Below are positions 55,324-64,000 of a stretch of DNA of 64,000 bases, piece after piece. Where the stretch lies: NCBI RefSeq assembly GCF_018135625.1, contig NZ_CP073078.1, forward strand, positions 1,954,501-2,018,500. The letters run 5' to 3'. How positions within the stretch are numbered: position 1 is the stretch's first letter; every line of letters starts with the position of its first letter. The stretch is from Phenylobacterium montanum (GTDB lineage Bacteria; Pseudomonadota; Alphaproteobacteria; Caulobacterales; Caulobacteraceae). The position numbers and the translations under genes are program-made. The notes under the pieces are model-generated. The model was not told the origin of the DNA and did no database searches. It was given only the letters and a program-made list of their open reading frames with translations.

Positions 55324-57894
55324 ATGAAGTCCAAGAGGCCGTCCCCGCTCGTGTTCACCCGGCCGGGCGCGCCCCCGCCGGCCGAGACGGTGTCGCCGGG
55401 CCCGGCCGTAGCACCCGTCTCCGATCCTTCAGTCTCCGAACCCCAAGAGTCCCCCATTCCGACCGAAACCTACGTCGCCGGCGCCCTCGGGGACCCCGGC
55501 CCCGACTCGCTGGATCTGCAAGCCTTCGAGATCAAACCGCCCGAATCCCTTGGCTCCGTCACCCCGTCGGGCCAGCGGCGCCCGGCCGCCCTCGAGAGCG
55601 AATCCGCCCTGCCCCTGCTCAACTCCGCCGCCAGCGTCGACGAGACCGTGGCCGCCCCCAGGGCCTGGCCGGTGATCGCGGTCGCCTCGGTGGTCTCGGC
55701 GGTCTGGGCCCTGACGCCCCTGATGTTCGCCTGGGGCTACCGGCGCGAGGTGGCGCCCTTCGGCAACGACGGCTTCGCCCTGGCGGTTTTCGTGATGCTG
55801 TCCCTGGGGCCTGCGGGCCTGGTCTGGGTCGCGGCCTATGTGCTGCACCAGGCGCGCAAGCTGTCCGCCGAAACGCGGCGCGCCCAGGCCCTGGCCGACA
55901 GCCTGATGCAACCGGCGGCGCTGGCCGCCCGCGGCGCCGGCAACGCGGTCGACCTGGTGCGCCAGGAAATCAAGGCCGCCGCCAGCGTAGCCGAGCAGGC
56001 CCGCAGCGAACTGCTTTCTCTGCGCGAGGTCCTGGCCGCCGAGAGCCAGCGCCTCCTGGAAGCCGCCCAGAGCTCGGGCCGCACCGCCGGCATGCTGACC
56101 CAGTCCCTGGGCGGCGAGCGCGAGCGGATGAGCCTGATCACCACCAGCCTGGAGGAGCAGGCCACCAAGGTCACCGAAGCCATCAGCCGCCAGGGCCGCA
56201 TGGTCGCCGAGGCCTCCGACCTGGCCGAGACTCAGATCCGCGAGGCGGAGGCCGCCCTGGCCGCCCGCGCCGCCGACCTGGCCGCCGCCGCCGGCGAGGC
56301 GAGCGACGCTGCGCGCATGGCCGCCGAGGACCTGACCCGTCAGGTGGCGCGGCTGGAGACCGCCGGCCTCGGCGTCGGCGACCAGGCCCGCATCGTCGAG
56401 GAGACCCTAACCCAGCAGCGCGCCGCCCTGGTCACCGCGGCCCACGGCATGCGCGCCGACCACGAGGCCCTGGCCGCCGAGGCCGAGAGCCAGATGGCCC
56501 AGCTGCGCGAAATCCTGGTCCACGCCCGCTCCGGCGCCGGCGAGATCAGCGAGAGCGCCGCCCAGGCCGGCCAGGACCTGCGCCACGTGATCGCACAGGC
56601 CGCCGACCAGATCCGCCAGATCGCCGAGACCGCCGCCGAGGAGCGCGACCATCTCAGCGCCGGCGCCGCCCAGTCCCTGGGCGCGGTCAGCGAGATCGCC
56701 GCCCGCGAGCGCGAGGCCCTGGAGCGCAGCGTGCGCCAGGCGATCGACGCCCTGATCGCCGCTACCGACGAGGCCGCAAAAGCCGCCGCCGAACAGGCGG
56801 AGATCGCCCGCCAAAAGGTCGACCAGTTGGGCGAGGCCGCCTTCGCCGCCGGCCAGAAGGCCGACCAGACCTTCGACCTGCACATGCGCGAGGCGCGCGG
56901 CCTGATCGAGCAGTCGGCGGCCCTGATCGACGAAGCGGGCAGCCGCGCCCAGCAGAAGCTGGCCGAGGGCCTGGCCTCGACCCAGGCGACCCTCAAGGCG
57001 ATGGAAGACCTTCTCGGCGACCTCGACTCCCGCATCGACCGCATGCCCGACGAGGCCAAGGTGCGCGCGGACGCGGTGCGCGCCAGTATCGAGCAGGGCA
57101 TGGACGAGCTGATGGCCTCGGCCCGCCGCGCGGCGGACGAGACGCAGGCGATCGACGCCGCCTTCCAGGATCGTGTCCGACGCAACTACGAAATGCTCAG
57201 CGAGGCGGTGCGCCTTATGGGCGTGGTCGCCGGCGCCGCAGGCACGGTCAGTCCGCGACCTGCTGCAGCCGCAGCGCCGGCTCCGGTCCAGGCGGTGCCG
57301 CGCACCGAGGCTCCACGTCCGACCGCGGAGCCGGGGCCTGCTCCGCCGCCCAACGCGGCCGATGCTGGCCTGCGTCCCCGCCTGAAGCTGACCCCCACCG
57401 CGACCGACGAGGAGTTCAAGTCGGTGTTCGAAAGCGCCGGCGGGCGCGAGCACCGCGAACCGCCCGAGCCGGCCGGCGACAGCTGGACCTGGAAGGAGCT
57501 CCTGTCCTCCATGGACGAGCCGGGCGACGCGGCCCCGGCCGGCGGCGGCTCGGACGAGGCCCTGCTGAACGAGATCGACGCCATGGGCATAGACGCCGCC
57601 GCCCTCCTGCCCCGCCCGCGCATCGACGAGATCGGCGCAGCGGTGAACCAGGGCGAGCCGGCGATGATGCGGGCCATCGTGCGCCGCCTGGCACCCGCCG
57701 CCATCCGCCGCCTGTCGCGGCGCATGCTGACCGATCGGCCGTTCCGGGCTCACGCCGAACGCTTCACTAGCCGCTATCAGGGGCTGCTAGACGACGCAGT
57801 GAGCGAGCGTAATGCGACCGTCGTGGCCGCCTTGCTGGGCTCCGACCAGGGCCGCGCCTTCCTGCTGATCGACGCGGCCGGCGAAGTGCAGTGA
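55324..57894 (+). CDS. tipN: TipN-like polarity protein, membrane-anchored coiled coil
   Basis: An 856-residue protein. A Pro-rich N-terminal tail of about 110 residues is followed by two membrane segments, about residues 115-140 (VIAVASVVSAVWALTPLMF) and 149-172 (FALAVFVMLSLGPAGLVWVAA). A long alanine/glutamate-rich coiled coil covers about residues 175-640, then a Pro/Ala linker and a conserved C-terminal domain. This layout and length match Caulobacter TipN, which marks the new pole, positions the flagellum and aids ParA-driven chromosome segregation. The start is the ATG at 55324; a TTG at 55312 would add four residues. It overlaps the epimerase gene by four bases. Confidence 0.75.
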   Translation: MKSKRPSPLVFTRPGAPPPAETVSPGPAVAPVSDPSVSEPQESPIPTETYVAGALGDPGPDSLDLQAFEIKPPESLGSVTPSGQRRPAALESESALPLLNSAASVDETVAAPRAWPVIAVASVVSAVWALTPLMFAWGYRREVAPFGNDGFALAVFVMLSLGPAGLVWVAAYVLHQARKLSAETRRAQALADSLMQPAALAARGAGNAVDLVRQEIKAAASVAEQARSELLSLREVLAAESQRLLEAAQSSGRTAGMLTQSLGGERERMSLITTSLEEQATKVTEAISRQGRMVAEASDLAETQIREAEAALAARAADLAAAAGEASDAARMAAEDLTRQVARLETAGLGVGDQARIVEETLTQQRAALVTAAHGMRADHEALAAEAESQMAQLREILVHARSGAGEISESAAQAGQDLRHVIAQAADQIRQIAETAAEERDHLSAGAAQSLGAVSEIAAREREALERSVRQAIDALIAATDEAAKAAAEQAEIARQKVDQLGEAAFAAGQKADQTFDLHMREARGLIEQSAALIDEAGSRAQQKLAEGLASTQATLKAMEDLLGDLDSRIDRMPDEAKVRADAVRASIEQGMDELMASARRAADETQAIDAAFQDRVRRNYEMLSEAVRLMGVVAGAAGTVSPRPAAAAAPAPVQAVPRTEAPRPTAEPGPAPPPNAADAGLRPRLKLTPTATDEEFKSVFESAGGREHREPPEPAGDSWTWKELLSSMDEPGDAAPAGGGSDEALLNEIDAMGIDAAALLPRPRIDEIGAAVNQGEPAMMRAIVRRLAPAAIRRLSRRMLTDRPFRAHAERFTSRYQGLLDDAVSERNATVVAALLGSDQGRAFLLIDAAGEVQ

Positions 57895-58874
57895 GCCGGC
57901 GGCTCACCGCCCGCGAGGAGCGCTGGCCGATCGCCGGCGCCTTCACCATCGCCCGCGGCTCCAAGACCGAGGCCCGGGTGCTGCTGGTCGAGATCGAGGC
58001 CGGCGGCGCGGTCGGCCGCGGCGAAAGCGTCCCCTACCACCGCTATGGCGAGACGCCCGAGGGCAGCCTGGCGGAGATCGAGGCTGTACGCGCCGCGGTC
58101 GAGGCCGGCTGTGACAGAGGCGGACTGCAGACGCTTTTGCCCCCCGGCGCCGCGCGCAACGCCATCGACTGCGCCCTCTGGGACCTGGAGGCGAAGCAGA
58201 CCGGCGTCCCGGCCTGGCGCCGCGCGGGCCTGGCGGGTTGGGAACCGGTGGTCACCGCCTACACCCTCAGCCTCGCCGCGCCCGAGGCCATGGCCGCCGC
58301 CGCCCGCGCGGCCTCGGCCCGGCCGCTCCTGAAGTTGAAGATCGGCGGCGGCGACGACATCGACCGCATCGCCGCCGTGCGCGCGACCGCCCCCGCCGCC
58401 CGCCTGATCGTCGACGCCAACGAGGGGCTCAGCTTCGACGAGTTGCGCCGCATGGGCCCGGACCTGGCGCGCCTGGGCGTCGTATTGGTCGAGCAGCCGC
58501 TGAGGGCCGGCGAGGATGAGGCCTTGGCCGGCTACGACAGCCCCGTGCCGCTCTGCGCCGACGAGAGCCTGCACACCCGCGCCGAGCTGGCCGCCTGCGC
58601 CGGCCGCTATGCCTGCGTCAACATCAAGCTGGACAAGACCGGCGGCCTGACCGAGGCTCTCGCCCTGGCGTCCGAGGCGCGGGCGATGGGGCTTCAGATC
58701 ATGGCCGGCTGCATGGTCGCGACCTCGTTGGCCATGGCCCCGGCCCTACTGATCGCCCAGGGCGCCGCCTTCGTCGATCTCGACGGGCCGCTGCTGCTGG
58801 CCAGAGACCGTGAGCCGGGGCTGACCTTCGAGGGTTCGGCGATCCAGCCTCCCTCATCGGCATTATGGGGCTGA
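57891..58874 (+). CDS. L-Ala-D/L-Glu (dipeptide) epimerase, enolase superfamily
   Basis: A 327-residue enolase-superfamily enzyme. Metal ligands and catalytic lysines are in LLKLKIGGG (KxK), LIVDANEGLS (Asp), VEQPL (Glu), CADESLHT (Asp) and CVNIKLDKTGGL (second Lys). This pattern, with the NxKLxKTGG ending, is that of dipeptide epimerases, which convert L-Ala-D-Glu from murein peptides to L-Ala-L-Glu for reuse. The start is GTG at 57891 inside the tipN stop (GTGA), so translation is coupled. Another dipeptide specificity is possible. Confidence 0.85.
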   Translation: MSRRLTAREERWPIAGAFTIARGSKTEARVLLVEIEAGGAVGRGESVPYHRYGETPEGSLAEIEAVRAAVEAGCDRGGLQTLLPPGAARNAIDCALWDLEAKQTGVPAWRRAGLAGWEPVVTAYTLSLAAPEAMAAAARAASARPLLKLKIGGGDDIDRIAAVRATAPAARLIVDANEGLSFDELRRMGPDLARLGVVLVEQPLRAGEDEALAGYDSPVPLCADESLHTRAELAACAGRYACVNIKLDKTGGLTEALALASEARAMGLQIMAGCMVATSLAMAPALLIAQGAAFVDLDGPLLLARDREPGLTFEGSAIQPPSSALWG

Positions 58875-58878
58875 GGCC

Positions 58879-59391
58879 GTGCTGACAGTCGAGATCGCGC
58901 CGCTCGGGGCCCGAGCCGCCATCGACAACATGATGCAGCTCTACGCCCACGACTTTTCCGAACAGTGGGCCGGGAGCGAGCGCGGGGAGCTGGACGAGCA
59001 CGGACGGTTCGTCGACTATCCGCTGGAGCCCTACTGGCGCGATCCGGACCACATCCCGCTGCTGCTGCGCTCGGACGGCCACTTGATCGGCTTTGCTCTG
59101 CTCAACGCCGAGGCGCACTCGGGCCGGCCGACGGACCGTAACATGGCCGAGTTCTTCATCGTGCGGAAACACCGCCGCGGCGGGCTCGGGACCTTGGCCG
59201 CGCACGCCATCTTCGCCCTCTATCCCGGCCAGTGGGAAGCGGCGGTGGCGCGGCGCAACCTGGCCGCCCTGGCTTTCTGGCGGCGAGCCGCGGCCAGCGA
59301 TCCGCAGGTCTCGGAAATCGAGGAGATCGACCTGGACGACGCCAGCTGGAACGGACCGGTCATCCGCTTCCGGGTCGGTGCAGGCGCGTGA
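58879..59391 (+). CDS. GNAT-family acetyltransferase
   Basis: A 170-residue GNAT protein. The acetyl-CoA loop is RKHRRGGLGTLAAHAIFAL, preceded by MAEFFIVR, and followed by WEAAVARRNLAALAFWRRAA. The start is GTG at 58879, four bases after the epimerase stop. Its last 32 bases overlap the end of the convergent MFS gene. Substrate unknown; many relatives acetylate small amines or protein N-termini. Confidence 0.82.
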   Translation: MLTVEIAPLGARAAIDNMMQLYAHDFSEQWAGSERGELDEHGRFVDYPLEPYWRDPDHIPLLLRSDGHLIGFALLNAEAHSGRPTDRNMAEFFIVRKHRRGGLGTLAAHAIFALYPGQWEAAVARRNLAALAFWRRAAASDPQVSEIEEIDLDDASWNGPVIRFRVGAGA

Positions 59392-60577
59392 TCCGCGCAA
59401 GCACCACGGCCAGGGCCACGCCAAGGCCCGCGATCGCCGCCATCACCAGATAGCCGTGCGCGCCCAGGGCGTCGAACAGCGGGCCCGAGGCGATGGTGGT
59501 CAGGCCGATCAGTATCCCGCCCGAGACCGCCGAATTCAGGGTCTGCGCCGCGGAAGCGGACTGCGGCGGGCTCAGTCGCTCCAGGAGCCTCAGCGTGCCG
59601 AAGAAGGTCGCGGTGTAGCTCAAGGCATGCAGGGCCTGGATCGGGAACAGGAGCCACAGGGGCGGCGAAAAGCTGAGCGCGATCCATCGGACCAGACCCC
59701 CGACCCCGCCGATGATCACCAGCCGCTCGGGTCCCACGCGCCGCCGCCAAGGCTCGCAGAACCACATGAACACCACCTCCGCCCCCACGGCGCAGCCCCA
59801 CAGGAGGCCGGTCCAGGCGCCCAGGCCCTGGCGACGCCAGAGCAGGGTCGAGAAACTGTAGTAGAAGCCGTGCGCCGACTGGATCAGGCCGACCGCGACT
59901 ATGGCCAGGAGGAACACCGGGTCTCGCAACAGCTCGCCGAGCCCGCCCACGAGATCACGGGCCGAGAGCCGGTGGCCGCCGTCGTGCACCGGAGTCGGCG
60001 GCAACAGGAACATCGCCGCCAGCGCCGTCAGCCCTGCAGCCGCGACCGCCCAGATCACCACAGAGACCGGAGCGGTTCTGGCCAGCACCAGTCCCATGCC
60101 GACATTGCCGATCACGTAGGCCGCCGAGCCCATGCCGCGCGGAACGGCATAGGCGAAACCGCGGGCCCGGCTTTCGCGCAGGCCCAGCACGTCGCCCAGC
60201 GGCGAGAGGCCCTGCAGCAGGGTCGTGCCGACCAGCCACAGGGCCAACCAGGCCCAGAACCCGTGCGCCAGGCCCAGAAGGGCATAGGCCACGGCGCTGC
60301 CCGCGGCCATCAGGGCCATGGGCGTGCGCCTCAGGCGAAACAGATCCGCCCACAGGCCCAGGAGCGGCCCGACCAGCGTGCGCCCGAAATAGGGAGAGGC
60401 CAGGATGATAGCCATCTGGGTAGCTGTAAGCCCCTGGGCGCGGAACCAGACCGGGATGAAGGGCAGGCTGGCGCCGCTGCCGACGAACAGGGCGGCGAAG
60501 AACAGCCCAAGGCGCAGGACCCAAACCATGGCCCGCCCTAGCAGAGTCGGCGTCAGCCGTCGCGGCGCCGGCTTCAT
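59360..60577 (-). CDS. MFS transporter (nucleoside/phenylpropionate permease-like)
   Basis: A 405-residue membrane protein with about 12 hydrophobic segments. The N-terminal half resembles the MFS_1-like group (LFFAALFVGSGASLPFIPVWF and GLWADLFRLRRTPMALMA), to which phenylpropionate and nucleoside H+ symporters belong. The substrate is not visible from sequence. The 3' end overlaps that of the acetyltransferase by 32 bases in convergent orientation, so both frames are read there. Confidence 0.82.
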   Translation of the reverse strand: MKPAPRRLTPTLLGRAMVWVLRLGLFFAALFVGSGASLPFIPVWFRAQGLTATQMAIILASPYFGRTLVGPLLGLWADLFRLRRTPMALMAAGSAVAYALLGLAHGFWAWLALWLVGTTLLQGLSPLGDVLGLRESRARGFAYAVPRGMGSAAYVIGNVGMGLVLARTAPVSVVIWAVAAAGLTALAAMFLLPPTPVHDGGHRLSARDLVGGLGELLRDPVFLLAIVAVGLIQSAHGFYYSFSTLLWRRQGLGAWTGLLWGCAVGAEVVFMWFCEPWRRRVGPERLVIIGGVGGLVRWIALSFSPPLWLLFPIQALHALSYTATFFGTLRLLERLSPPQSASAAQTLNSAVSGGILIGLTTIASGPLFDALGAHGYLVMAAIAGLGVALAVVLARITRLHRPGSG

Positions 60578-60633
60578 TGACAGCGCGGGCTTCGTAGCTT
60601 CATTGAGCGCCTGACCTGCCGGAGCGTGCCGAC

Positions 60634-61563
60634 TTGGCCCAGTTTTCGATCACCGAGGCGGCGCTGACCGGCTTTCGAGTCGTGCGCGAACGACCCAGCG
60701 CCGTACTCGGCTGGGCCGCCGTCTATCTTGTGCTGCTGGGCGCCTCGTGGGTGGCGCTGACCAGCGTCGCCGGACCAGCCATCGCCGAGGTGCAATCGCA
60801 CGGCTTGCCGAGTGATCCCGCCGCATTCCGGTCCTTCATGCAGCAGATCGGCCTGGCCGAGCCGCCCATGCTGGGCCTTTCGCTGCTGTCGGGCGCAGTA
60901 TTCGCGGCGGCCATGAACAGGGCGGTGATGACGCCGGACGACAAAGGCCTTGCCTATATGAAGCTCGGCCGGGACGAGCTTGCCCAGCTCGGCCTGAAGC
61001 TGTTCCTGCTGCTGCTGTCTCTGTCGGTCAATATCTTAGCGGTGGGCCTGGCGCAGGGGCTGGCCGCGGTCGGCGGGATGCTCGGGCCGGGCGGAGCGGC
61101 CCTGGCCGGGTTGGCGGATACGGCGGCCTCGGTCGGCGCTCTGATCGGCCTGATCTATCTGAACCTCAGGCTGTCCCTGGCCTCGGCGGCCAGCTTCGAC
61201 CAGCGCCGGATCGACCTTCGCACCTCCTGGCGGATGACACGGGGCCGGGTTGGCGAGATCCTCAGCGCCTACGCCCTGGCCTTCGCCCTGACCGGCCTGG
61301 TCCTGGCCCTGGGCCTTGTTATCGTCCTGCTGCTCACGGGCGCCCTCGCCGCGCTGATCGACCCGACCAACAGCATCAAGCCGAACCTGTCCACGCCCTA
61401 CGGCCTGCTCGCCCCGCTGCCCCTGACCACCCTGTGCCTGATGGCCCTGCTGTTCGGCCTGACCGCACCGCTGCTCAGCACTCCCGGCGCTTTCATCTAC
61501 CAGCGCCTGGCCAAGGCCGACGCCAGTCCCGAGCCCGGCCGAAAGAGCGACTTCTATGCTTGA
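60634..61563 (+). CDS. Polytopic membrane protein of unknown function
   Basis: A 309-residue integral membrane protein with about six hydrophobic segments; the first is VLGWAAVYLVLLGASWVALTS near residue 30. It starts at TTG 60634 after CCGGAGCG; there is no earlier in-frame ATG. Similar proteins are annotated only as hypothetical or glycerophosphoryl diester phosphodiesterase membrane-domain-like, and I claim no function. The end overlaps the DUF423 gene by eight bases. Confidence 0.65.
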   Translation: MAQFSITEAALTGFRVVRERPSAVLGWAAVYLVLLGASWVALTSVAGPAIAEVQSHGLPSDPAAFRSFMQQIGLAEPPMLGLSLLSGAVFAAAMNRAVMTPDDKGLAYMKLGRDELAQLGLKLFLLLLSLSVNILAVGLAQGLAAVGGMLGPGGAALAGLADTAASVGALIGLIYLNLRLSLASAASFDQRRIDLRTSWRMTRGRVGEILSAYALAFALTGLVLALGLVIVLLLTGALAALIDPTNSIKPNLSTPYGLLAPLPLTTLCLMALLFGLTAPLLSTPGAFIYQRLAKADASPEPGRKSDFYA

Positions 61564-61951
61564 GGCGCGTCCCGCCACCCGGGCCGACGGCGCGGTGATC
61601 GCCGGCGCCGGCCTTCTCGGCTTCAGCGCGGTGGCGGCCGGTGCGTTCGGCGCACACAGCGTGGCCGACCCGACGGTCAAGATGCTGATCCAGACCGGCG
61701 GCCACTACGCCCTGGCCCATGCGCTGGCGGCCTTGGCGGCGATCGGAGTCGTGCGGTTCCGGGCCCGCCCGGCGCGGTGGGCGGCCGGCTGCTTCCTGGC
61801 CGGCGGAGCGGTGTTCTCAGGCTCGCTCTACGCCCTGGCGCTGGGCGGGGTCCGCTGGCTGGGGGCGATCACGCCGATCGGCGGCCTCCTGATGCTGGCC
61901 GGCTGGGCGCTCCTGGCGTGGTCGGGGCTGACCTTGAAGGCAGAGCGCTAG
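61556..61951 (+). CDS. DUF423 small membrane protein
   Basis: A 131-residue protein with four hydrophobic segments and the DUF423 mark VAAGAFGAHS, followed by QTGGHYALAHALAAL and a C-terminal GAITPIGGLLMLAGW. The family (YgdD-like) is widespread with no settled function. It begins inside the preceding gene and ends four bases inside the convergent MFS gene. Confidence 0.88.
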   Translation: MLEARPATRADGAVIAGAGLLGFSAVAAGAFGAHSVADPTVKMLIQTGGHYALAHALAALAAIGVVRFRARPARWAAGCFLAGGAVFSGSLYALALGGVRWLGAITPIGGLLMLAGWALLAWSGLTLKAER

Positions 61952-63192
61952 GCGGTCGGCCGCCGCGGGCTGGCCGCGACCAGGGCCACGGTCGAAAAGA
62001 TCATGCAGGCCAGGATCGCCACCGACAGCGGCAACGGCCCCTCGTCGCGGCTCATCGATATCAGGCTCGAGACCAGCGCCCCGACACCGAACTGCACCGA
62101 GCCGATCAGGGCCGAGGCCGAGCCGACACGCAGGGGGTCGAGGCTGAGCCCCAGGGCCATGGTGTTGGCCCCGATGAAGCCGAAACTAGCGAAGACGAAG
62201 AACAGCGGAACCAAGACGCCCCAGGCGCTGGCGAAGCCTGTCACCGCCCCAAGCACCATGGCCAGCGCCGCCACCAGCGACAGGGGTCGGAACCGCATCA
62301 GGATCCAGTCGGGGGTATGGCGCTTGAGCAGGAACGCGTTGACCTGGCTCATGGCGATCATCGAGGCGGCGTTGGCCCCGAACACCCAGACGAAGCGGCC
62401 GGCCGAAACGCCGTAGTGGCCCATGATCAGCCCCGGCGCGGCCGAGATATAGGCGAACAGGGCCGCGGCGTTGAAGGCGCCCGACATCATGTAGCCCACC
62501 AGCCGCCAGTTGGTGGCCAGGGCGAGATAGCCGCGCAGCGGGTGCTCGCTCCGCGCCTGAGCCTCGGTCTCGGCCGATCGGGTCTCGCGCAGGCCGAACA
62601 GGGTGACCACGGCCATGACCACGCCGAAGCCGACCAGCACCCAGAAGATCCCCCGCCAGCTCCAGGTGGTCAGAAGGGCCGCGCCGAAGAAGGGCGCGAC
62701 AACCGGCGCCAGGCCCATCACCAGCATCAGGAGCGACAGCACCCGCGCGGAATTGCGGGCGTCATAGCGGTCGCGCACCGCCGCCCGCGCGATCACCGGT
62801 CCGGCGCAGCCGCCCAGGGCCTGGACAAAGCGGGCGGCCATCAGCCACTGGATGGTGGGCGCCAGCGCACAGACCGCCGAGGCGAGCACATAGACCAGGA
62901 CCCCGAACAGCAGGGGCGGGCGCCGCCCCCAGCGGTCCGAGGCTGGCCCATAGAACAGCTGGCCGAACGCCAACCCCGCCAGAAAGGTCGCCAGGGTCAG
63001 CTGGGCCTCGCCGCCCGTCGCGTGGAATCCGCGCCCGATCGCCGGCATGGCCGGCAGGTACATGTCGATCGACATGGGCGAGAACGCCGTCAGGGCCCCG
63101 AGCATCAGGACCAGGGTCCAGGTCACGCGCGCGGGCGGCGCGGCGATGGGCCGAGCCTCGGCGGCGGACTCTGAGCGGGAAACGACAGTCAC
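61948..63192 (-). CDS. Bcr/CflA-family multidrug efflux MFS transporter
   Basis: A 414-residue MFS exporter with 12 predicted segments. Drug/H+ antiporter marks are FSPMSIDMYLPAMPAIG at segment 1, FGQLFYGPASDRWGRRPPLL (motif A) and LGGCAGPVIARAAVRDRY (motif C region). The family exports bicyclomycin, chloramphenicol or sulfonamides in other bacteria; the specificity here is unknown. The start is taken as GTG at 63192, giving the usual length; an ATG at 63297 would add 35 residues of non-membrane sequence. Confidence 0.85.
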   Translation of the reverse strand: MTVVSRSESAAEARPIAAPPARVTWTLVLMLGALTAFSPMSIDMYLPAMPAIGRGFHATGGEAQLTLATFLAGLAFGQLFYGPASDRWGRRPPLLFGVLVYVLASAVCALAPTIQWLMAARFVQALGGCAGPVIARAAVRDRYDARNSARVLSLLMLVMGLAPVVAPFFGAALLTTWSWRGIFWVLVGFGVVMAVVTLFGLRETRSAETEAQARSEHPLRGYLALATNWRLVGYMMSGAFNAAALFAYISAAPGLIMGHYGVSAGRFVWVFGANAASMIAMSQVNAFLLKRHTPDWILMRFRPLSLVAALAMVLGAVTGFASAWGVLVPLFFVFASFGFIGANTMALGLSLDPLRVGSASALIGSVQFGVGALVSSLISMSRDEGPLPLSVAILACMIFSTVALVAASPRRPTA

Positions 63193-63338
63193 GGCGGACC
63201 CTGTGCGAACTTCCGCCCGGATAGCGGCGATTTCAGATGACGCGACCCCCCGGCCGCTCTTGTCGCTGCATATGGGACCGGGCACGGTGCGGCTCAACCA
63301 GAAAAGCCGAGCCAGAACACAAAACCAGGAGTGAAGCT

Positions 63339-64000
63339 GTGTCCGACGTCCTCGCCCGCCAGATGCCCCCCGTCCAGTACGCCGACGTCAACGGCGTCCA
63401 CATGGCCTATTACGAGGTCGGGCCGCGCGAAGGCATGCCGGTGATTTTCTGTCACGGCTTTCCGGAACTGGCCTTTTCCTGGCGCCACCAGCTGCGCGCC
63501 TTCGAGGCCGCCGGCCGCTGGGCGATCGCCCCGGACCAGCGCGGCTATGGCCTTACCAAGGGGCCGGACGCGGTCCAAGCCTATGACATCGAGCACCTGA
63601 CCGGCGACATCGTCGGCCTGATGGATCATCTGGGGATCGAAAAGGCGGTGCTGTGCGGCCATGACTGGGGCGGGATCGTGGTCTGGCAGGCGCCGCTCTA
63701 TCATCGGGACCGCATCGCCGGGGTGATCGGGCTGAACACCCCCTTCATGCGGCGCGCCCCGGTCGATCCGATCGCCATCATGCGCGCCCGCATGGGCGAC
63801 GAGATGTACATCGTCCACTTCCAGAAGCCGGGCGAAGCCGACGCGGTGCTGAACGCCAACGTGCGCAAGGCCATGGACTTCTTCATGCGCCGGCCGGCCC
63901 CTGGCGAGGGCGCGGCTTCTGCGGGCCTGGCCAGCGAGCGGACCGGCGAGGAGTCGGTGTTCCCGCTGGTGCGCATGGTCCAGGCCTACGACCCGGCGGT
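63339..64000 (+). CDS. Alpha/beta hydrolase, epoxide hydrolase type, N-terminal part
   Basis: The first 220 residues are present; the gene runs off the window and no stop occurs. It starts at GTG 63339, with AGGAG ten bases upstream. The oxyanion-hole motif is HGFPELAFSWRHQ, and the nucleophile elbow GHDWGG has an Asp, as in epoxide hydrolases and haloalkane dehalogenases (not Ser as in esterases). The cap region begins after NTPFMRR. The catalytic His and second acid would be beyond the window end. Confidence 0.82.
   Translation, partial: MSDVLARQMPPVQYADVNGVHMAYYEVGPREGMPVIFCHGFPELAFSWRHQLRAFEAAGRWAIAPDQRGYGLTKGPDAVQAYDIEHLTGDIVGLMDHLGIEKAVLCGHDWGGIVVWQAPLYHRDRIAGVIGLNTPFMRRAPVDPIAIMRARMGDEMYIVHFQKPGEADAVLNANVRKAMDFFMRRPAPGEGAASAGLASERTGEESVFPLVRMVQAYDPA

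Noticed and set aside
55257-57770. An 837-codon frame overlapping tipN in another phase
   Set aside because: The translation is Arg/Pro/Gly-rich with no family pattern, while the tipN frame shows membrane segments and a regular coiled coil.

Overview
The window is a dense stretch of high-GC chromosome with about 62 protein genes. Genes are mostly tightly packed, ATGA/GTGA overlaps are common, and GTG and TTG starts are frequent. Gene content points to an alphaproteobacterium of the order Caulobacterales: a TipN-like polarity protein, Caulobacter-type pseudaminic acid (flagellin glycosylation) genes, DUF1289 and DUF6491 proteins, and the local style of palindromic intergenic repeats. The large hopanoid locus fits a Phenylobacterium-like genome better than Caulobacter crescentus. 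That genus-level guess is inference; no rRNA or tRNA gene is visible to confirm it.

Layout. 1-3.7 kb: the tail of a VapC toxin, an AraC-type regulator and small metabolic enzymes. 4-8 kb: greA, then PseF-, PseH-, PseI- and PseG-like enzymes of pseudaminic acid synthesis. 8.2-13.7 kb: thioredoxin reductase, then a de novo NAD operon (nadA, an M50 protease gene, nadB, nadC) preceded by two palindromes of identical architecture. 13.7-17.4 kb: phospholipase D-like and divergent CobT-like genes, a probable CoA-transferase remnant, a thioesterase and a DUF1289 gene. 17.5-29.6 kb: a hopanoid locus. shc and hpnG run on the plus strand. ispH, hpnH and a phosphodiesterase converge on them from the minus strand. 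ispA-hpnI-hpnJ-hpnK-hpnL follow on the plus strand. Together they would supply isoprenoid precursors, cyclise squalene, build the ribosyl side chain and add the glucosamine/cyclitol head group. The squalene-forming hpnCDE genes are not in the window.

29.7-36.6 kb: mtnA, a barstar-like protein, an SDR, two PLP enzymes acting on hydroxy-amino acids and two overlapping thioesterases, with several long inverted repeats between genes. 36.7-42.9 kb: acyl-CoA/lipid catabolism (CaiB-type CoA transferase, acyl-CoA dehydrogenase, SDR, two enoyl-CoA hydratases, a cytochrome P450). 43-51 kb: ppc, a small FlaG-like protein, a hybrid histidine kinase, glpK and a glycine-zipper protein. 51.2-55.1 kb: the high-affinity phosphate transporter pstSCAB with a near-consensus PHO box. 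55.3-64 kb: tipN, a dipeptide epimerase, an acetyltransferase, two MFS transporters, two small membrane proteins and the start of an epoxide hydrolase.

I found no CRISPR array, prophage, insertion sequence, tRNA or rRNA. No clearly new multi-gene system stands out. The most interesting signals are the paired operator-like palindromes before nadA, a membrane protease gene inside the nad operon, a family of long inverted repeats (one with perfect 33-bp arms), a divergent CobT homologue and a phosphodiesterase attached to the hopanoid locus.
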